Source: Xenopus tropicalis (taxonomy: Eukaryota; Chordata; Amphibia; Anura; Pipidae). From it: 64,000 nt of DNA. This document shows positions 34,752-46,399 of the stretch, piece by piece (the first letter of the stretch is position 1; each line of letters starts with the position of its first letter). The translations under genes were made by a program, and so were the position numbers. The stretch spans positions 172,160,519 through 172,224,518 of the forward strand of contig NC_030677.2 of assembly GCF_000004195.4 (NCBI RefSeq), read 5' to 3'. The notes under the pieces are model-generated. The model saw only the letters and a list, made by a program, of their open reading frames with translations, ran no database searches and was not told the DNA's origin.

Positions 34752-35068
34752 TAGGGATGCGCTGAATCCAGGATTCAGTTCAGGATTTGGGCAAGATTCA
34801 GTCTTTTTTCAGCAGGATTCGGATCTGGCCAAATTCATGTGCGTAGCTGAACTGAATCTGAAACCTTAAAATTACATGACTCTTTTGTCACTTAAACACA
34901 GAAGTAGAAATATTTCACCACATGCAAAGCCCACAGTTCTCTTTAGCCCCTCTGTGGCCTCATTTGCTAATGCAAATTAGTATTCAGGTTTAGTTCAGTA
35001 TCCAGACAAATCTTTCACAAATGATTTAGGGTTCGGCCTGATCCCAAAGTGGATTTGGTGCATCCCTA
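34752..35068. mobile_element. hAT-like MITE, 317 bp, perfect 8-bp target duplication
   Basis: Starts TAGGGATGCGCTGAATCCAG and ends GGATTTGGTGCATCCCTA, flanked on both sides by GTATTAAA. A shorter relative with its own perfect duplication is at 56135-56331. Confidence 0.92.
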
Positions 35069-35724
35069 GTATTAAATAGTAATGTACACTAGTGAAAAAT
35101 AAACGGCCTCATTGCACTTTACATCCCAGCAGCCATATGGGAGTATAAGAGGCTGCCAGGAAAGTCAACAATAGAATCCCAATGGCCCTCTCCCTGTATG
35201 TGCTTGACCTTTGGCTACTAAGTGATTTCTGTTCCCATAATAAACTGTTGTGTGATGTGTTTACCTCTTACCTAACATACAGTATCAAAGCTTATAAACT
35301 TCATAAAGTCTTCCAAAATTCCATCTGTTGTACAGTGATAGGGGATGTGGGTTAAAACAATAATAATATCTGATAAACAGGGACAGTCATGTGTATGAAA
35401 CAGCACTCTGTCTGCTGTTATTTAACTGGATTGCTCCTTTTTGAAAGCAATACAAACTGCTTTGAGTATTATAGGGAAGGCTCTGGCCAAAAAGAAGACA
35501 CCTGTGTTATTTTAGCTCCGAGGCAGTTAGATGGGAATAGTATAGCTTTTCCATCCATTTGTTGCCAAGGTGTGCACAATGTGCTATTATGGAACAAACA
35601 CTCCCTGCAGCTATCAATACTCTTGGCTAAGTGAGGTGCTGTGTAACTAGGTAGGAATCTGAACCCTTGCACGTAATAACAGAGACAGCAGACCCAGCAA
35701 CTTCTTGGGTGCTAAGAAGATTAA

Positions 35725-36173
35725 AGGAGAAAGAAAGGTAAAAACTAAGTAAGCTTTATCAGAAAGGTAATATATACATATAAGATATAATGTAAATACA
35801 GCCATAAGCACTCACAGAAACGCTGTCAAAAGATTTCTTGTGTCTGTTTTCCTCTGCCAGAGACATGGAGCTCTCTGTTCTCTCCCCTCCCTCGAGAATG
35901 CTAAGAACTCACTCCCACCCCCTTAGGAATGTGGATCTGAGCCAATCAGCAGGAAGCTTCCTCATAGTCTTACTAACTGAGCATGTACACCAATCTTGCT
36001 CTTGGTGCAGGAGTGAGGCATTATGGGAATTATCTTTACACAGTTCAGCGTTTTTTCTTCCTGTTGGGCTTCTGATCATCTGAATGGGAGAAATATGGGG
36101 AGACTTAAGAGCACTATTGGGAGAACTGAAGGTATGCCTGCATCTTAAGATTAACTCTTTATTAGCTTTTCCT
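35725..36173. mobile_element. TTAA-flanked MITE, about 449 bp
   Basis: TTAA precedes AGGAGAAAGAAAGGTAAAAA and TTAA follows TTTATTAGCTTTTCCT. Blocks AGGAGTGAGGCATTATGGGA and CCAATCAGCAGGAAGC are internal. A truncated relative is at 40078-40265, sharing TCCCATAATGCCTCACTCCT in the opposite orientation. Confidence 0.75.
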
Positions 36174-36177
36174 TTAA

Positions 36178-36869
36178 GAGACCAGTTGAGGTCCTAAATG
36201 ATGTATAGTCACAATATATGTATGTGAAACAGCTCATCTTCCCTGAAGAATGAAATTCTACTGTCTGCACTATCCATTGTTGCAGAACTTTTATGTAAAT
36301 AATGCCCCACATTTACTTATTCTGTTATTGTAAAGGGAGCTTGGAGCAGTGGCAAGGGTTAACCTATGGGCCAGTTAGAAAAAAGATACACCTGGAAGCC
36401 AAGAAAGTGAAACAGAGTGAGATCTTGGCTAAACATTTTTCTTGTTGGCCAAGATATCTTTGGAACAATGTCTAAATGCCTTATCAACCTATATTTATCT
36501 ATATTTATAACACTTAACTAAGCCCTGACCAAAAGTTAGACCACCAAGGGTGAAAAAGTCTGGCAGCCACTGCACTAGAACAATATTGGCTTTTCTTGGA
36601 CCTTAATTAAATTCCAAATGTTATTTGCTATGTAGACATTCTTGCTTGGATGGTAAGCTTGAGGAAGAGACTAAGTGCTTGGTAGGTGCTCAGTTCTTTT
36701 AATGGCAAAAATCAATAAATAGTAGCATATGTTTTGGGCAGGGTCAATTAGTTTAACTGCTAATTCGGAAGCTTATTTTGTAAGCTGTTTTATCTGCTGC
36801 ATTAGAACATATTGTCCTGACTCCCTCTCTGCATACTACGCACAGAAAAATAAGGCTAGTAATCTGCAA
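36178..36869. other. intron 1 sequence, nothing recognised
   Basis: AT-rich sequence directly before the 784-bp tandem duplication. No exon-like feature. Confidence 0.4.
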
Positions 36870-37653
36870 CACATTCTCATCAACTGTGATATATTAATTA
36901 TGTGCCTACTATCAGCTTGACAAAGCACACAAAATTAGTATTGAGGGGTACTAACCCAGGATCAAAACCACAATAGTTATATAGTTAATATAATAAAAGG
37001 CAATATTTATTTGTCACCATGCCTACACGAAGAACTAATAATTTAAAACCCAAAAGCAGCACCAATTTGCTGGAAGGGGCCCTACCCTGAGATCTTTTTT
37101 AATCTGAAATTATACAAATCACCATACTATTCAAAATAGCACAATGCACAGGCACTCAAGCTGTGTGATTGTTAGACAGACATATTATAAAGGTTATGCA
37201 ATGTTATATCAATGTTGAAAGGTAAGCAAGGCCATCCTTGTGTTTCCAATAAAGATAACTTTCTTGTAAAGAGTGCCATATATAAATCCTGTAGTAGGAA
37301 TGTCCTGTTTCCATAGAGTATAAATGAACATCTTGCTGTGCCATTATTGGTAAAATGCAGTGTGTTGCAGTTATACTACTCTCCTCTAATGGAGTAAAGG
37401 ACTTCTCCTATAATAGGAATATTCTATTTCAATAGGGTTTAAGTGAATATCTTGCTGTGCCAATGTAAAATTCTTTGTGTTGCAGTCATACCGCTCCCAT
37501 CCCCATCTAATGGAGTAAAGGAGTTTTCCAACAATGTTACTTCCAATGAACTTGTTATAAAGTCAGCAATTATGTGCATTATGATACTTATCATAAGCTG
37601 AATCTGCAGTACTACGTATCTCCAGCAATTCACTCCACTAGTTTGCAGTGTTT
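36870..37653. repeat. tandem duplication, copy 1 (784 bp)
   Basis: Begins CACATTCTCATCAACTGTGA and is repeated head-to-tail from 37654 at an offset of exactly 784 bp. I noticed only two substitutions between the copies (TTGACAAAGC versus TTGAGAAAGC; CATCCCCATC versus CATCCTCATC). Each copy also holds an internal pair of about 119-bp subrepeats (TAGTAGGAAT…GGAGTAAAGGACTT and TAATAGGAAT…GGAGTAAAGGAGTT). There is no coding signature. Confidence 0.95.
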
Positions 37654-38437
37654 CACATTCTCATCAACTGTGATATATTAATTATGTGCCTACTATCAGC
37701 TTGAGAAAGCACACAAAATTAGTATTGAGGGGTACTAACCCAGGATCAAAACCACAATAGTTATATAGTTAATATAATAAAAGGCAATATTTATTTGTCA
37801 CCATGCCTACACGAAGAACTAATAATTTAAAACCCAAAAGCAGCACCAATTTGCTGGAAGGGGCCCTACCCTGAGATCTTTTTTAATCTGAAATTATACA
37901 AATCACCATACTATTCAAAATAGCACAATGCACAGGCACTCAAGCTGTGTGATTGTTAGACAGACATATTATAAAGGTTATGCAATGTTATATCAATGTT
38001 GAAAGGTAAGCAAGGCCATCCTTGTGTTTCCAATAAAGATAACTTTCTTGTAAAGAGTGCCATATATAAATCCTGTAGTAGGAATGTCCTGTTTCCATAG
38101 AGTATAAATGAACATCTTGCTGTGCCATTATTGGTAAAATGCAGTGTGTTGCAGTTATACTACTCTCCTCTAATGGAGTAAAGGACTTCTCCTATAATAG
38201 GAATATTCTATTTCAATAGGGTTTAAGTGAATATCTTGCTGTGCCAATGTAAAATTCTTTGTGTTGCAGTCATACCGCTCCCATCCTCATCTAATGGAGT
38301 AAAGGAGTTTTCCAACAATGTTACTTCCAATGAACTTGTTATAAAGTCAGCAATTATGTGCATTATGATACTTATCATAAGCTGAATCTGCAGTACTACG
38401 TATCTCCAGCAATTCACTCCACTAGTTTGCAGTGTTT
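37654..38437. repeat. tandem duplication, copy 2 (784 bp)
   Basis: Second head-to-tail copy. It ends in AGTGTTTCACAT, so a CACAT is present at the left edge, the junction and the right edge. That is consistent with duplication by slippage or unequal exchange at a short microhomology. The extreme similarity implies a recent event or an assembly artefact. Confidence 0.95.
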
Positions 38438-38456
38438 CACATCAGATGATCCACAG

Positions 38457-38760
38457 TACAGGTATGGGATCCCTTATCCGGAAACTTGTTATGCAGAAAA
38501 TTCTGAATTACGGAAAGGTTGTCTCCCATAGACTCCATTATAAGCAAATAATTCTAATTTTGGAAAAGGATTTCCTTTTTCTCAATAATTATAAAACAGT
38601 ACCTTGTACTTGATCCCAACTAAGATATAATTAATCCTTATTGGAGGCAACACAAGCCTAAAATGATTTTTAGCAGACGTAAGGTATAAATTACAAAAGG
38701 ATCCCTTATCTGGAAAACCCCAGGTCCCGAGCATTCTGGATAAAAGGTCCCATACTTGTA
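38457..38760. mobile_element. MITE, 'caggtatgggatccc' family
   Basis: Starts TACAGGTATGGGATCCCTTA and ends AAAAGGTCCCATACTTGTA, a terminal inverted repeat. Internal CAGTACCTTGTACTTGATCC is typical of the family. Another fairly complete copy is at 59096-59348. Fragments occur near 41150-41260, 49319-49400, 50870-50970 and 63130-63262. Confidence 0.8.
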
Positions 38761-38896
38761 TTAGCAGCTGCTATTCCATCAATATTATAGGGGGGGGCAC
38801 TCAGCTAGGCGTTGCACACCTCAACAACCGTTTCGCTACTAGCCGCAGCTTTGTTGTTGCCATTAGCAAAGAATGCTAATGGAAACAACAATGGCT

Positions 38897-39112
38897 AACA
38901 ATGTAAGTCGCCGGTGGGATGGTACACGCGGCGGCGTGATTTCGCGCAAATCGTCGAAAAAGCCTCGCGAGTCATTTTCGGCGATTTCCCGAAATCGCGC
39001 CGCCGCGTGTGCCATCCCACCGGCGACTTACATTGTCGCCGGTGGGATGGCAGGTGAAGGCAACTCGGGGAGATTAGTCGCGGGCGACTAATCTCCCCGT
39101 GTGCCAGAGCCC
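38897..39112. mobile_element. 'ggcacacgg' MITE, right part with long GC-rich hairpin
   Basis: CAATGTAAGTCGCCGGTGGG at 38899 folds back on CCCACCGGCGACTTACATTG at about 39016-39035, with further pairing of CGCGGCGGCG and CGCCGCCGCG. The right end CCCGTGTGCCAGAGCCC is followed by TAA and matches 45702-46038. The left terminus is missing; the sequence before 38897 (about 38790-38896) is different, so the copy is truncated or joined to something else. Confidence 0.8.
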
Positions 39113-39115
39113 TAA

Positions 39116-40072
39116 GTGTTTTTCTCAGGATTAGTGTTGTTAATCACAATAACCTATTGGGCTAAACTACACAGGAGATTTTGAGGGTGAGTTTTTATCT
39201 GACCCACAAAATCTTGTCATGCAACACCATGCAACGGCAAAAGTAAATGCTTTTTTTTCAAAATGTTATTAAATCAGCCTTCTCTTCTATAATCTATGTC
39301 CACGCACAAATATTTCAATCATGTTGTCATCAAATATTCAGATATTCATATAGGTACCTTTTTTGTATGCTTTTTCATTAGGTTTATTGCATACAAGGCT
39401 GTTTTAAATCTTGTTAATAAACAGTGGGAACAATGCCGATCATTTTCTATTAACGAGGGCCTGGCAGGAAATTTTACAAGAGAATGCAGACATCTGGGCT
39501 TTGAATCAATAAGTGCTCAACTGGGCCATAAAGCAACTGACTGCAGTGTTTACCCCTATTCCCTATTAGATCACGGCAGTTTCCCCTGTGACCTACAGCC
39601 CTGTGTGCTATTGGCCTAAATGTTTAAACTGCAGATCTGTGATGATACATTTCATCAGTTCTGAGAATTCTAATGAGCATTTTTCTGCTTGGGTGTTTTA
39701 TGTATGCATGTCCTGTTAATCATGCAGAGACATTATCAATGTATTTCTATTATCATATTAAGTTACAAAGTATGTAAAACCTTTTATATTACACTTCCTT
39801 TAACCATTGGCACTCTGTCACTAATGGCCTTTTTGACCATTTCCAATTAAGTGTTAAGATAGGTATCACTTCACAATATTTGAGAAAACTTTTTCTGAAC
39901 AAGGTCTCTAAATTTTGTTGTGAAGCCATGTCAGCACTTAATAGTTGTTACTGGTCCCCATTTAAACGCTTGATTTTGATATTGGTCAAAAAGGGCATTA
40001 TTATCCCGTGTGGTACTAGCATTAAGGAGACCAGATTTTGTCTTCTTTCAATGTTCTGATATCGATTGTATG
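39116..40072. other. intron 1 sequence, nothing recognised
   Basis: A 107-codon ORF at 39296-39619 shows no familiar domain and no splice or start context that would support a gene. The rest is AT-rich intron. Confidence 0.4.
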
Positions 40073-40077
40073 TTTAA

Positions 40078-40265
40078 AGGAGAAGGAAAGGCTAGTAAAG
40101 AGTTCATCTCAAGCTGCGGGCATACCTTCAGTTGTCTCAACAGTGCCCTTAAGTCAGATGATCAGAAGCCAAACAGGAAGAAAAAACGCTGAGCTGTGTA
40201 AAGAAAGTTCCCATAATGCCTCACTCCTGCACAGACACCCAGACCAAGTGGGTGTAGGTCCCTCA
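40078..40265. mobile_element. truncated TTAA-type MITE
   Basis: TTAA precedes AGGAGAAGGAAAGGCTAGTA. The body contains TTCCCATAATGCCTCACTCC, shared in inverted form with 35725-36173. No right terminal repeat is seen. Confidence 0.65.
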
Positions 40266-40294
40266 TAGATATTGTCAGATGCACAATACATGCA

Positions 40295-40446
40295 CAGATA
40301 TTATAGTCATCCGACCAAAATTTTCTAACCTGTCTGATCGACTGAACAACTGGTCGCCATGGTACGAAAATTATTGGGATGATAAGTTGGAGTTTACACA
40401 GTCTGAAAATAATATGATTATATTGGTGCGTGTATGGCCAGTTTTA
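40295..40446. repeat. degenerate 'ggccatacac' MITE fragment
   Basis: Ends TTGGTGCGTGTATGGCCAGT like the family at 58466-58750. The left end is poorly preserved. Confidence 0.5.
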
Positions 40447-40473
40447 GTCACTGAGCTCCTCTGTAACTTCTAA

Positions 40474-40659
40474 GGGCAAAGACACATGGAGCTACTTAGT
40501 AGCAGCTACTTGTCACGGCTACTAAAAGCAAGAAAATACCCTGGCATAGACAATACTGAGTATTGCCTCTGCTAAAACACACATAGAAACAATTATCAGT
40601 AAATGATCAGCATTGACAATTTTTGTAGCTGCTACTAATAGCTCCTTGTGTCGTTACCC
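40474..40659. mobile_element. MITE copy, 'ggg..aagacaca-gagctac' family
   Basis: TAA precedes GGGCAAAGACACATGGAGCT and follows the right end CTCCTTGTGTCGTTACCC. Family blocks CATAGACAATACTGAGTATT and AATGATCAGCATTG are intact. Confidence 0.8.
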
Positions 40660-40662
40660 TAA

Positions 40663-43600
40663 CAACCTTGAGTTACAATACCCTTCTGTTTTCCTTTTTA
40701 GTGTCCATTTGTATTTTCCATTGTTTTTAATTTGTTATTGTGGTTACCCTGCTTGAAAGTCAATATATACTGACATGGTTACAACACAAAATTGTGAAGC
40801 TTTTGATTTATAAATAACCTTTGTCTGCTCTCATATCTAAGTGTTCAGTGAGAAAGCTCTTTTGTAAATAGGTTTGTAAACGTATTTGCACCCCCCTACC
40901 AATCCTGCCACTCACAATTGTCTGTTTTGCACAAAGCTATCGACCTTCGTAAAAATCCCTTAGCCCAAGCAAATAAAGACTTTGTTGATCAGTGTCCTGC
41001 AAATGAGGAGATAACATAATCAGGTTGCAAAAGATAGGTTGTTATATAGCATATATTGTTCTGTCTACATACACAGCCTATTAACTTGTAATCCACATAA
41101 CAAGACCAAAAATAACTCAGGAGTTCCAGATTCTGACATCATGGAAAGTATGGGATCCATTATACGGAAACCCATTATTCAAAAAGCTCAGAATTACCAA
41201 AAGGCCGACTTCCAAAACCGCAGGTCCTCAGCATTCTGGATAACAGGTCACATACCCTTACAAGTAGCAAAACATAGAAAGCTGTGGGTGAAATCCTATA
41301 ATGGACCTATAAAGTGTGAAGCTGGTCATACATTGCAAGTAAGGTTGCAAAATAAGCTTATCTTTCACCAGTTTGCTCACCTTAACTTTCAGCCAGAAAT
41401 TGGTCAGGTAGACCCTTCGCAGCGGTTCAGTCGCCCACGATAGATCTCTGCTATCGCAGGCGACTAACTGCTCCAAAATGGCGTTCCACCGGCAACAAGC
41501 ATTGTCTATTTCTGAAGTCATGACAAGTAGCCACTACTATAGATCTATGTGTCTTCAACCTTAGAGATAATAATTTGCTGAATAATCATAACCACACAGG
41601 CTGTGTATTTAGTGCTATATATCAGTGCAATCTGATAATATACATGGGTGGCCAAAATCCACTAACCTGCTAGATCACTTGGCAGAAGTGCTGCCTGTGT
41701 ATTGGGTGACTTGATACATGCACTTAATCCCATCCCATGATGTCAATCTATATAATCCCAAAGTGGATTTAGAGACATCAGCCTCCCCCTATATAAACCA
41801 GGGTGGTGATGCCCCCATTCTAAGACAGCCATGCCTCACCCCACCCAGACCAAGAGTTTACATTCACATTATGGTTGGACTGACATTTGGTATTAATGAT
41901 ACGAAAGAAAGTTGCAGAATATGTAATTAAGTTACAAAAACATTGAGAAAGTATCTGTTTAATGAATGATGCCAATAAGTGCTGAAGACTAATTTTGGCA
42001 ATGCCTGGTCCAGCATTTTGTAAATACATAACTGATGGGAAGCTGTGGTGCATCAACTGTTCCCCAGTATTTATACAGGTGAGAGTAGCAATTTTGAATG
42101 TAACAGGAGGGGTTCAGGGCACTACAGATCCATATTTGAGTTAAGTTTAGGGACTCAACTTTCCATTGCCCTTGTTAAAGGATAATATTCATCTCTATTG
42201 GTGATGCATAAGTCAGCCTGAAACCCACAGGCCTGTAAAAACTATTTTTAGGAGTTAGTTTCATGAAGGGTGCAGGACACATTTCAGTGGGGCCCCTCGT
42301 CAGTGATGTTGTCTATACTTATCTAAGTGATGTATCTACACATGCTCTATCTACCACCTCTGATCTCATAAGAGTGGTTTTGAAATCTTTTCAAAACTTT
42401 AGGGTGGGTTGTCTGCAGGTTGTAAAGGGGTTGTCTGTTTGACAGTAAATAGTAAATGTCTGTGCCTAAAAAAGCTTCTACCAAAGTGTTATTCACAAAC
42501 AATGTAAATATTTAATCAAATCCAGTATCCAGTTAAATGCATGCTTGCATTTTTTAAAAGCACTAGACCAGTACATGCTAACTACTGATTAGTAGCTACT
42601 AGCTAACAGTTACAGGTCCCTAGCAAGTTTTACCTGTTTCAATATGACCTTGTTAGTCTTAATTGGAACTCACTATTTAAAAATAAATAGAATAAATATT
42701 TATTGAAAATTCAAATGAATAATGTCTACTGTTATTAGAGATAAATGTAATGAAAATTTACTGCACGTGTCAATTTTATATGATTCTATTCAACATGAGG
42801 CCACAGAGCTGGGTTCCATGTTATAGTACATAGTGGTACTGACTGGACAGCTCCTCCTGTTGGAAGCTTGAGCACCTACTAACAGTTACAGTAACAGCAA
42901 TCGGGTTTTGTGCTTTATTTCCATTGAAACCACTCCCATTTGTTTTTAGTATTTCCCCACCCCCTGGGACAAGATCCTATTTCATAGCACTTTCATTTCC
43001 TTTTCTGTGCAAGGAGATGGTATAAAATGAAATTCTAACAAAGGCCTGTCTTGTTTGCATAAAGTCCAGCCCAAGGCCTTCTTCTTGCAGCAATACAAAC
43101 ATGAGCTGCACGAAGCAAACATATACTCTATAAACACTCATGCTTTTTCATTTGCAGTTCCCCTGGTATCAGTACATATTATAGACACAGCCAGAAGCCT
43201 GACAAGGGAATACAACATCCATCATGCAAAAGGTTATGCCAGGGCACACTTACAAGTAACATCATAAAAGATGAAGCAGCACAAACCAATTTTTCCAGAG
43301 CAAAACCAATTTGTAGAAATGGGAGTATTTTTCAAGTACAGATAAAAGGACAATTAAAACCCATGTGGCTGTACAGCGTAATACACACATATGTGCTTGT
43401 ATTTGAAACAAATATCCATTTTAGTAGGGTCAGTACAAATGTATTTCTATATATATGTTTGTAGCTGTACTTGAATTGTTGGCAATGGCAGTTATTACTA
43501 TAATTATTATACTGTAGCTTATTTAAACTTTGCTTTCATTTTCTAATTCCCAATTGGTTGTTATCTGTTTTGGTGCAGTTTAGCACTCTTGTTATCAAAT

Positions 43601-43676
43601 TTGCCCCATTGTCTGCTCTAATTTTAACAATGGTTATGCTTTCTTTTTCCTTTGAATTGCTTCCAACATCATCTTA
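40663..43676. other. intron 1 sequence with repeat fragments
   Basis: No exon recognised. About 41150-41260 is a fragment of the 'tatgggatcc' MITE. About 41400-41560 combines TCGCCCACGATAGATCTCTG and CGACTAACTGCTCC blocks of the 'ggcacacgg' family with an end of the 'gagctac' family. The rest is unassigned. Confidence 0.45.
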
Positions 43677-44003
43677 TAGCCCTTTCACACAAGTCACTTC
43701 ATTGCCAAGTGGGAAATCTCCTCTCTCATGGGCAATAAAGAGCCCAGCAATATCTGCCCCTTCACATAAGTTGGAATCGCCGCATGTAAAACACATGCAG
43801 CAACTGGATAACTGCCCAAAAATACAGAAGGAGGCAGTTTTAAGCGATTATCTGAATTCACTGCATGTAATGTGTTTTATAAGCGGCAATTCCAACTATT
43901 GTAAAGGGACAGGTATTGTCTGCAAGGGCGCTGTCACACAGGGTGCTTCTTTGTTCAGCAGGAATTCTCCTTTCCCACGGGTGATGGAGTGCCCTGTATG
44001 ACA
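43677..44003. repeat. possible MITE ('cctttcacaca' ends)
   Basis: Begins TAGCCCTTTCACACAAGTCA and holds inverted ACACATGCAGCAACTGGATA and CACTGCATGTAATGTGTTTT blocks, ending near GGGTGATGGAGTGCCCTGTA. Similar blocks recur near 54660-54890. Termini are not convincingly matched. Confidence 0.5.
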
Positions 44004-44344
44004 GTTCCCTTATGTATTTTTTTATTTTGTATTAAATAAAATCGCAACCCTTAATGTTTTAATTTTAGATAATTTCACACAAAAAAAGGGACAGAGACAA
44101 AAATTGCAAGATCTTGGGTGAATATGCACTCCTTATATATATATATGCTATGTCTAATGCCTATTGCTAACACAAAACATGTAAAGCTTTTTTGATGTTC
44201 TTTGTTCTTTTCTTTTCTACTTTTTGATGGCTTCAATGCATTCCATTCCTCTCCCTTTGGTAAAAGTCTGGGGGTTGAGCAATCTGACCTCACATACTAC
44301 AGTGTGAACTCTACTTCTGGTCCAGTGCTAGCATTTGTTTCTTA

Positions 44345-44475
44345 GGGCAAAGACACATGTGGCTACTAATCCGTGCAGCAAAAAAAAAAAAAAATGCGTG
44401 ATTAGTGACAGCAACTCCTACACTACCCTATGGTGGGAAAGATGCGCCAACTAATCACCCCATGTGTCTTTGCCC
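44345..44475. mobile_element. Harbinger-like MITE, 131 bp, TTA target duplication
   Basis: Starts GGGCAAAGACACATGTGGCT and ends CATGTGTCTTTGCCC with TTA on each side. It includes an internal run of 15 A residues. Same family as the fragment near 5315-5440. Confidence 0.88.
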
Positions 44476-44478
44476 TTA

Positions 44479-45700
44479 ATGTCAGCACAAAACATACTGA
44501 TGCTTGACCATAAATAATAGCTGCTACTTTTTTTTATAGAAAAACTTAAGACTAATAAGAAATATATCAATAAAGTGCTCTAAAAAAAACCATTGCAATT
44601 TATTTGAAATTTTTAAATGAACAAATCTAAAATAAAAGATTGTGAGTAGTAATCTAAGCTTCTAAACTGACTAAAGTGCCTAAAGTTGCTTTTATGGTAT
44701 CTGTCTATACAGGCTTGCAAATGTTTGGACACTGTCCCTGAAGTTTTTAATTACTAGTCCTATGACTGACCACATCCCCAGTGACATCATTCTATACCCC
44801 CTTGACTATAAGGCTATTCTGCCTTTTTCAAAATACGCAAATAATCATTAGTTCACAGGAGCACTTACCAGTCGCAGCATGCACTCTTCAATTTTTAAAC
44901 AATGACTGAATAAAAATGATTTTTTTTATTTAACAGCTCTTTCTGTTAGTGCTCCGTGTATACATAGCTTTCACAGCACTATTCTGCCTTTTTGTGTGGG
45001 GATTATAACACAACAGATGGACTCTGGGAGGTAATAAAAGAGAGCAAATGGCAGTTTAGGCTAGGCTAAAGGTAGCCATACATGGTAAGATGTATGAACT
45101 ACTACTGACTTGTTTTTTGGGCTCCACAGCAAGACCATTGGACCCCTAAACATATGCAGTTTATGTAACATTAAAAAACATACATAACTTCAATATCAAT
45201 GACAGCACAGAGCAGGAAGGAGTGTAAGGTTTAAACTCAGGGCAAATTCCACTGCCCCCCCATGAACGGACTATTAATTAGTGCATGAATTAATGAAACT
45301 GAACTGCTTATAGACTAACATCAGCTGGTTATATTGCACACAAAAGGGACATGGCCCAAATGTTGGTAATGCGTGCTTGTGTTCATGGGGGGCCACACAT
45401 AAGTCTAACTTATACAGGGCCCCAAAAGCAGGGGCATTTCTGGGGTCCTTGACACCCTGAGGCGGTATTTTGGATGCTCTCCCCTGCATCGCTAATGCAG
45501 AGAGCGCAATCACACTCTTTGCACTAGCAGAACCAAAAAATTGGAATTTGGGTCTTACAGTTACCAGAAGCAGATTTTTGCCAGCCCTGATAACTTGCGG
45601 GTTTCTCAACTCGCCTCATGGCAGCAGCACCCCTGGCCCTAAGGTTTCTGATGGCAGCCCTGGGCATATCAGGAAATGATCTGCTGGTTTGGAGACCTTT
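44479..45700. other. intron 1 sequence with repeat fragments
   Basis: No exon seen. About 45065-45110 (AAAGGTAGCCATACATGGTA) is the left end of a 'ggtggccatacac' MITE. About 45415-45660 is a low-copy repeat with GGGGCATTTCTGGGGTCC and CAGCAGCACCCCTGG. Confidence 0.4.
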
Positions 45701-45701
45701 A

Positions 45702-46038
45702 GGGCTCTGGCACACGGGGAGATTAGTCACCCGCGACAAAACTCCCTGTTCGCGGGCGACTAATCTCCCCAAGTTGCCTTCACCTGCCATCCCACTGGCG
45801 ACAATGTAAGTCGCCGGTGGGATGGTACACGCGGCGGCGCGATTTCGCGCAAATCGGCAAAAAAGCCTCGCAAGTCTTTTTCGGCGATTTCCCGAAATCG
45901 CGACGCCGCGTGTGCCATCCCACCAGTGGCTTACATTGTTGCCAGTCGGATGGCAGGTGAAGGCAACTCAGGGAGATTAGTCGCCCGCGAACAGGTTGTT
46001 TTGTCGCGGGCGACTAATCTCCCCGTGTGCCAGAGCCC
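45702..46038. mobile_element. Harbinger-like MITE, 337 bp, TTA target duplication, long hairpin
   Basis: Starts GGGCTCTGGCACACGGGGAG and ends CCCGTGTGCCAGAGCCC with TTA on both sides. The interior is a near-perfect palindrome: CGCGGGCGACTAATCTCCCC and its complement, and GTCGCCGGTGGGATGG against CCATCCCACCAGTGGC. This is the fullest member of the family that includes 20517-20639, 23395-23670 and 38897-39112. Confidence 0.92.
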
Positions 46039-46139
46039 TTAGGGTAAAAAACCTACAGAGCGGTTCAGTCCCCTGCGATTGATTTCTGCTATTGCGGACG
46101 ACTAACCACTCCGAAATGGCTTTCCGCCAGCAACAATAA

Positions 46140-46252
46140 GGGCAGACACACAGGGCGATTAGTCACTGCGACTTTTATTAATTAACTTAGTTGTGGCGAC
46201 TTACCACCCATAACGTTCAGTTGCGTCGCCATGACAAATCGTGCGTGGGTCC
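46140..46252. mobile_element. short MITE related to the 'gggcaaagacaca' family
   Basis: TAA precedes GGGCAGACACACAGGGCGAT. The interior GCGATTAGTCACTGCGAC and GTCGCCATGACAAATCG pair weakly, and the right end GTGGGTCCTTATA is degenerate. Confidence 0.55.
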
Positions 46253-46399
46253 TTATACCTACAAGATGTATTATTAGTATTATGAGGTCATCTTCCTGTT
46301 TTGTTAACTTAATCTTTTTCTCAAGGGACCCAAATTATGTCACAAAATCAATGAAAGGCTAATTCCTACCCCCACCCCTCTCTTTATAACTAAACGCTG

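Noticed and set aside
38457..39112. CRISPR-like array suggested by several short repeats
   Set aside because: The repeats are MITE ends and hairpins in a vertebrate intron, without regular spacers.
39296..39619. 107-codon ORF in intron 1
   Set aside because: No familiar domain, no promoter or splice context. ORFs of this length are expected by chance in 64 kb.
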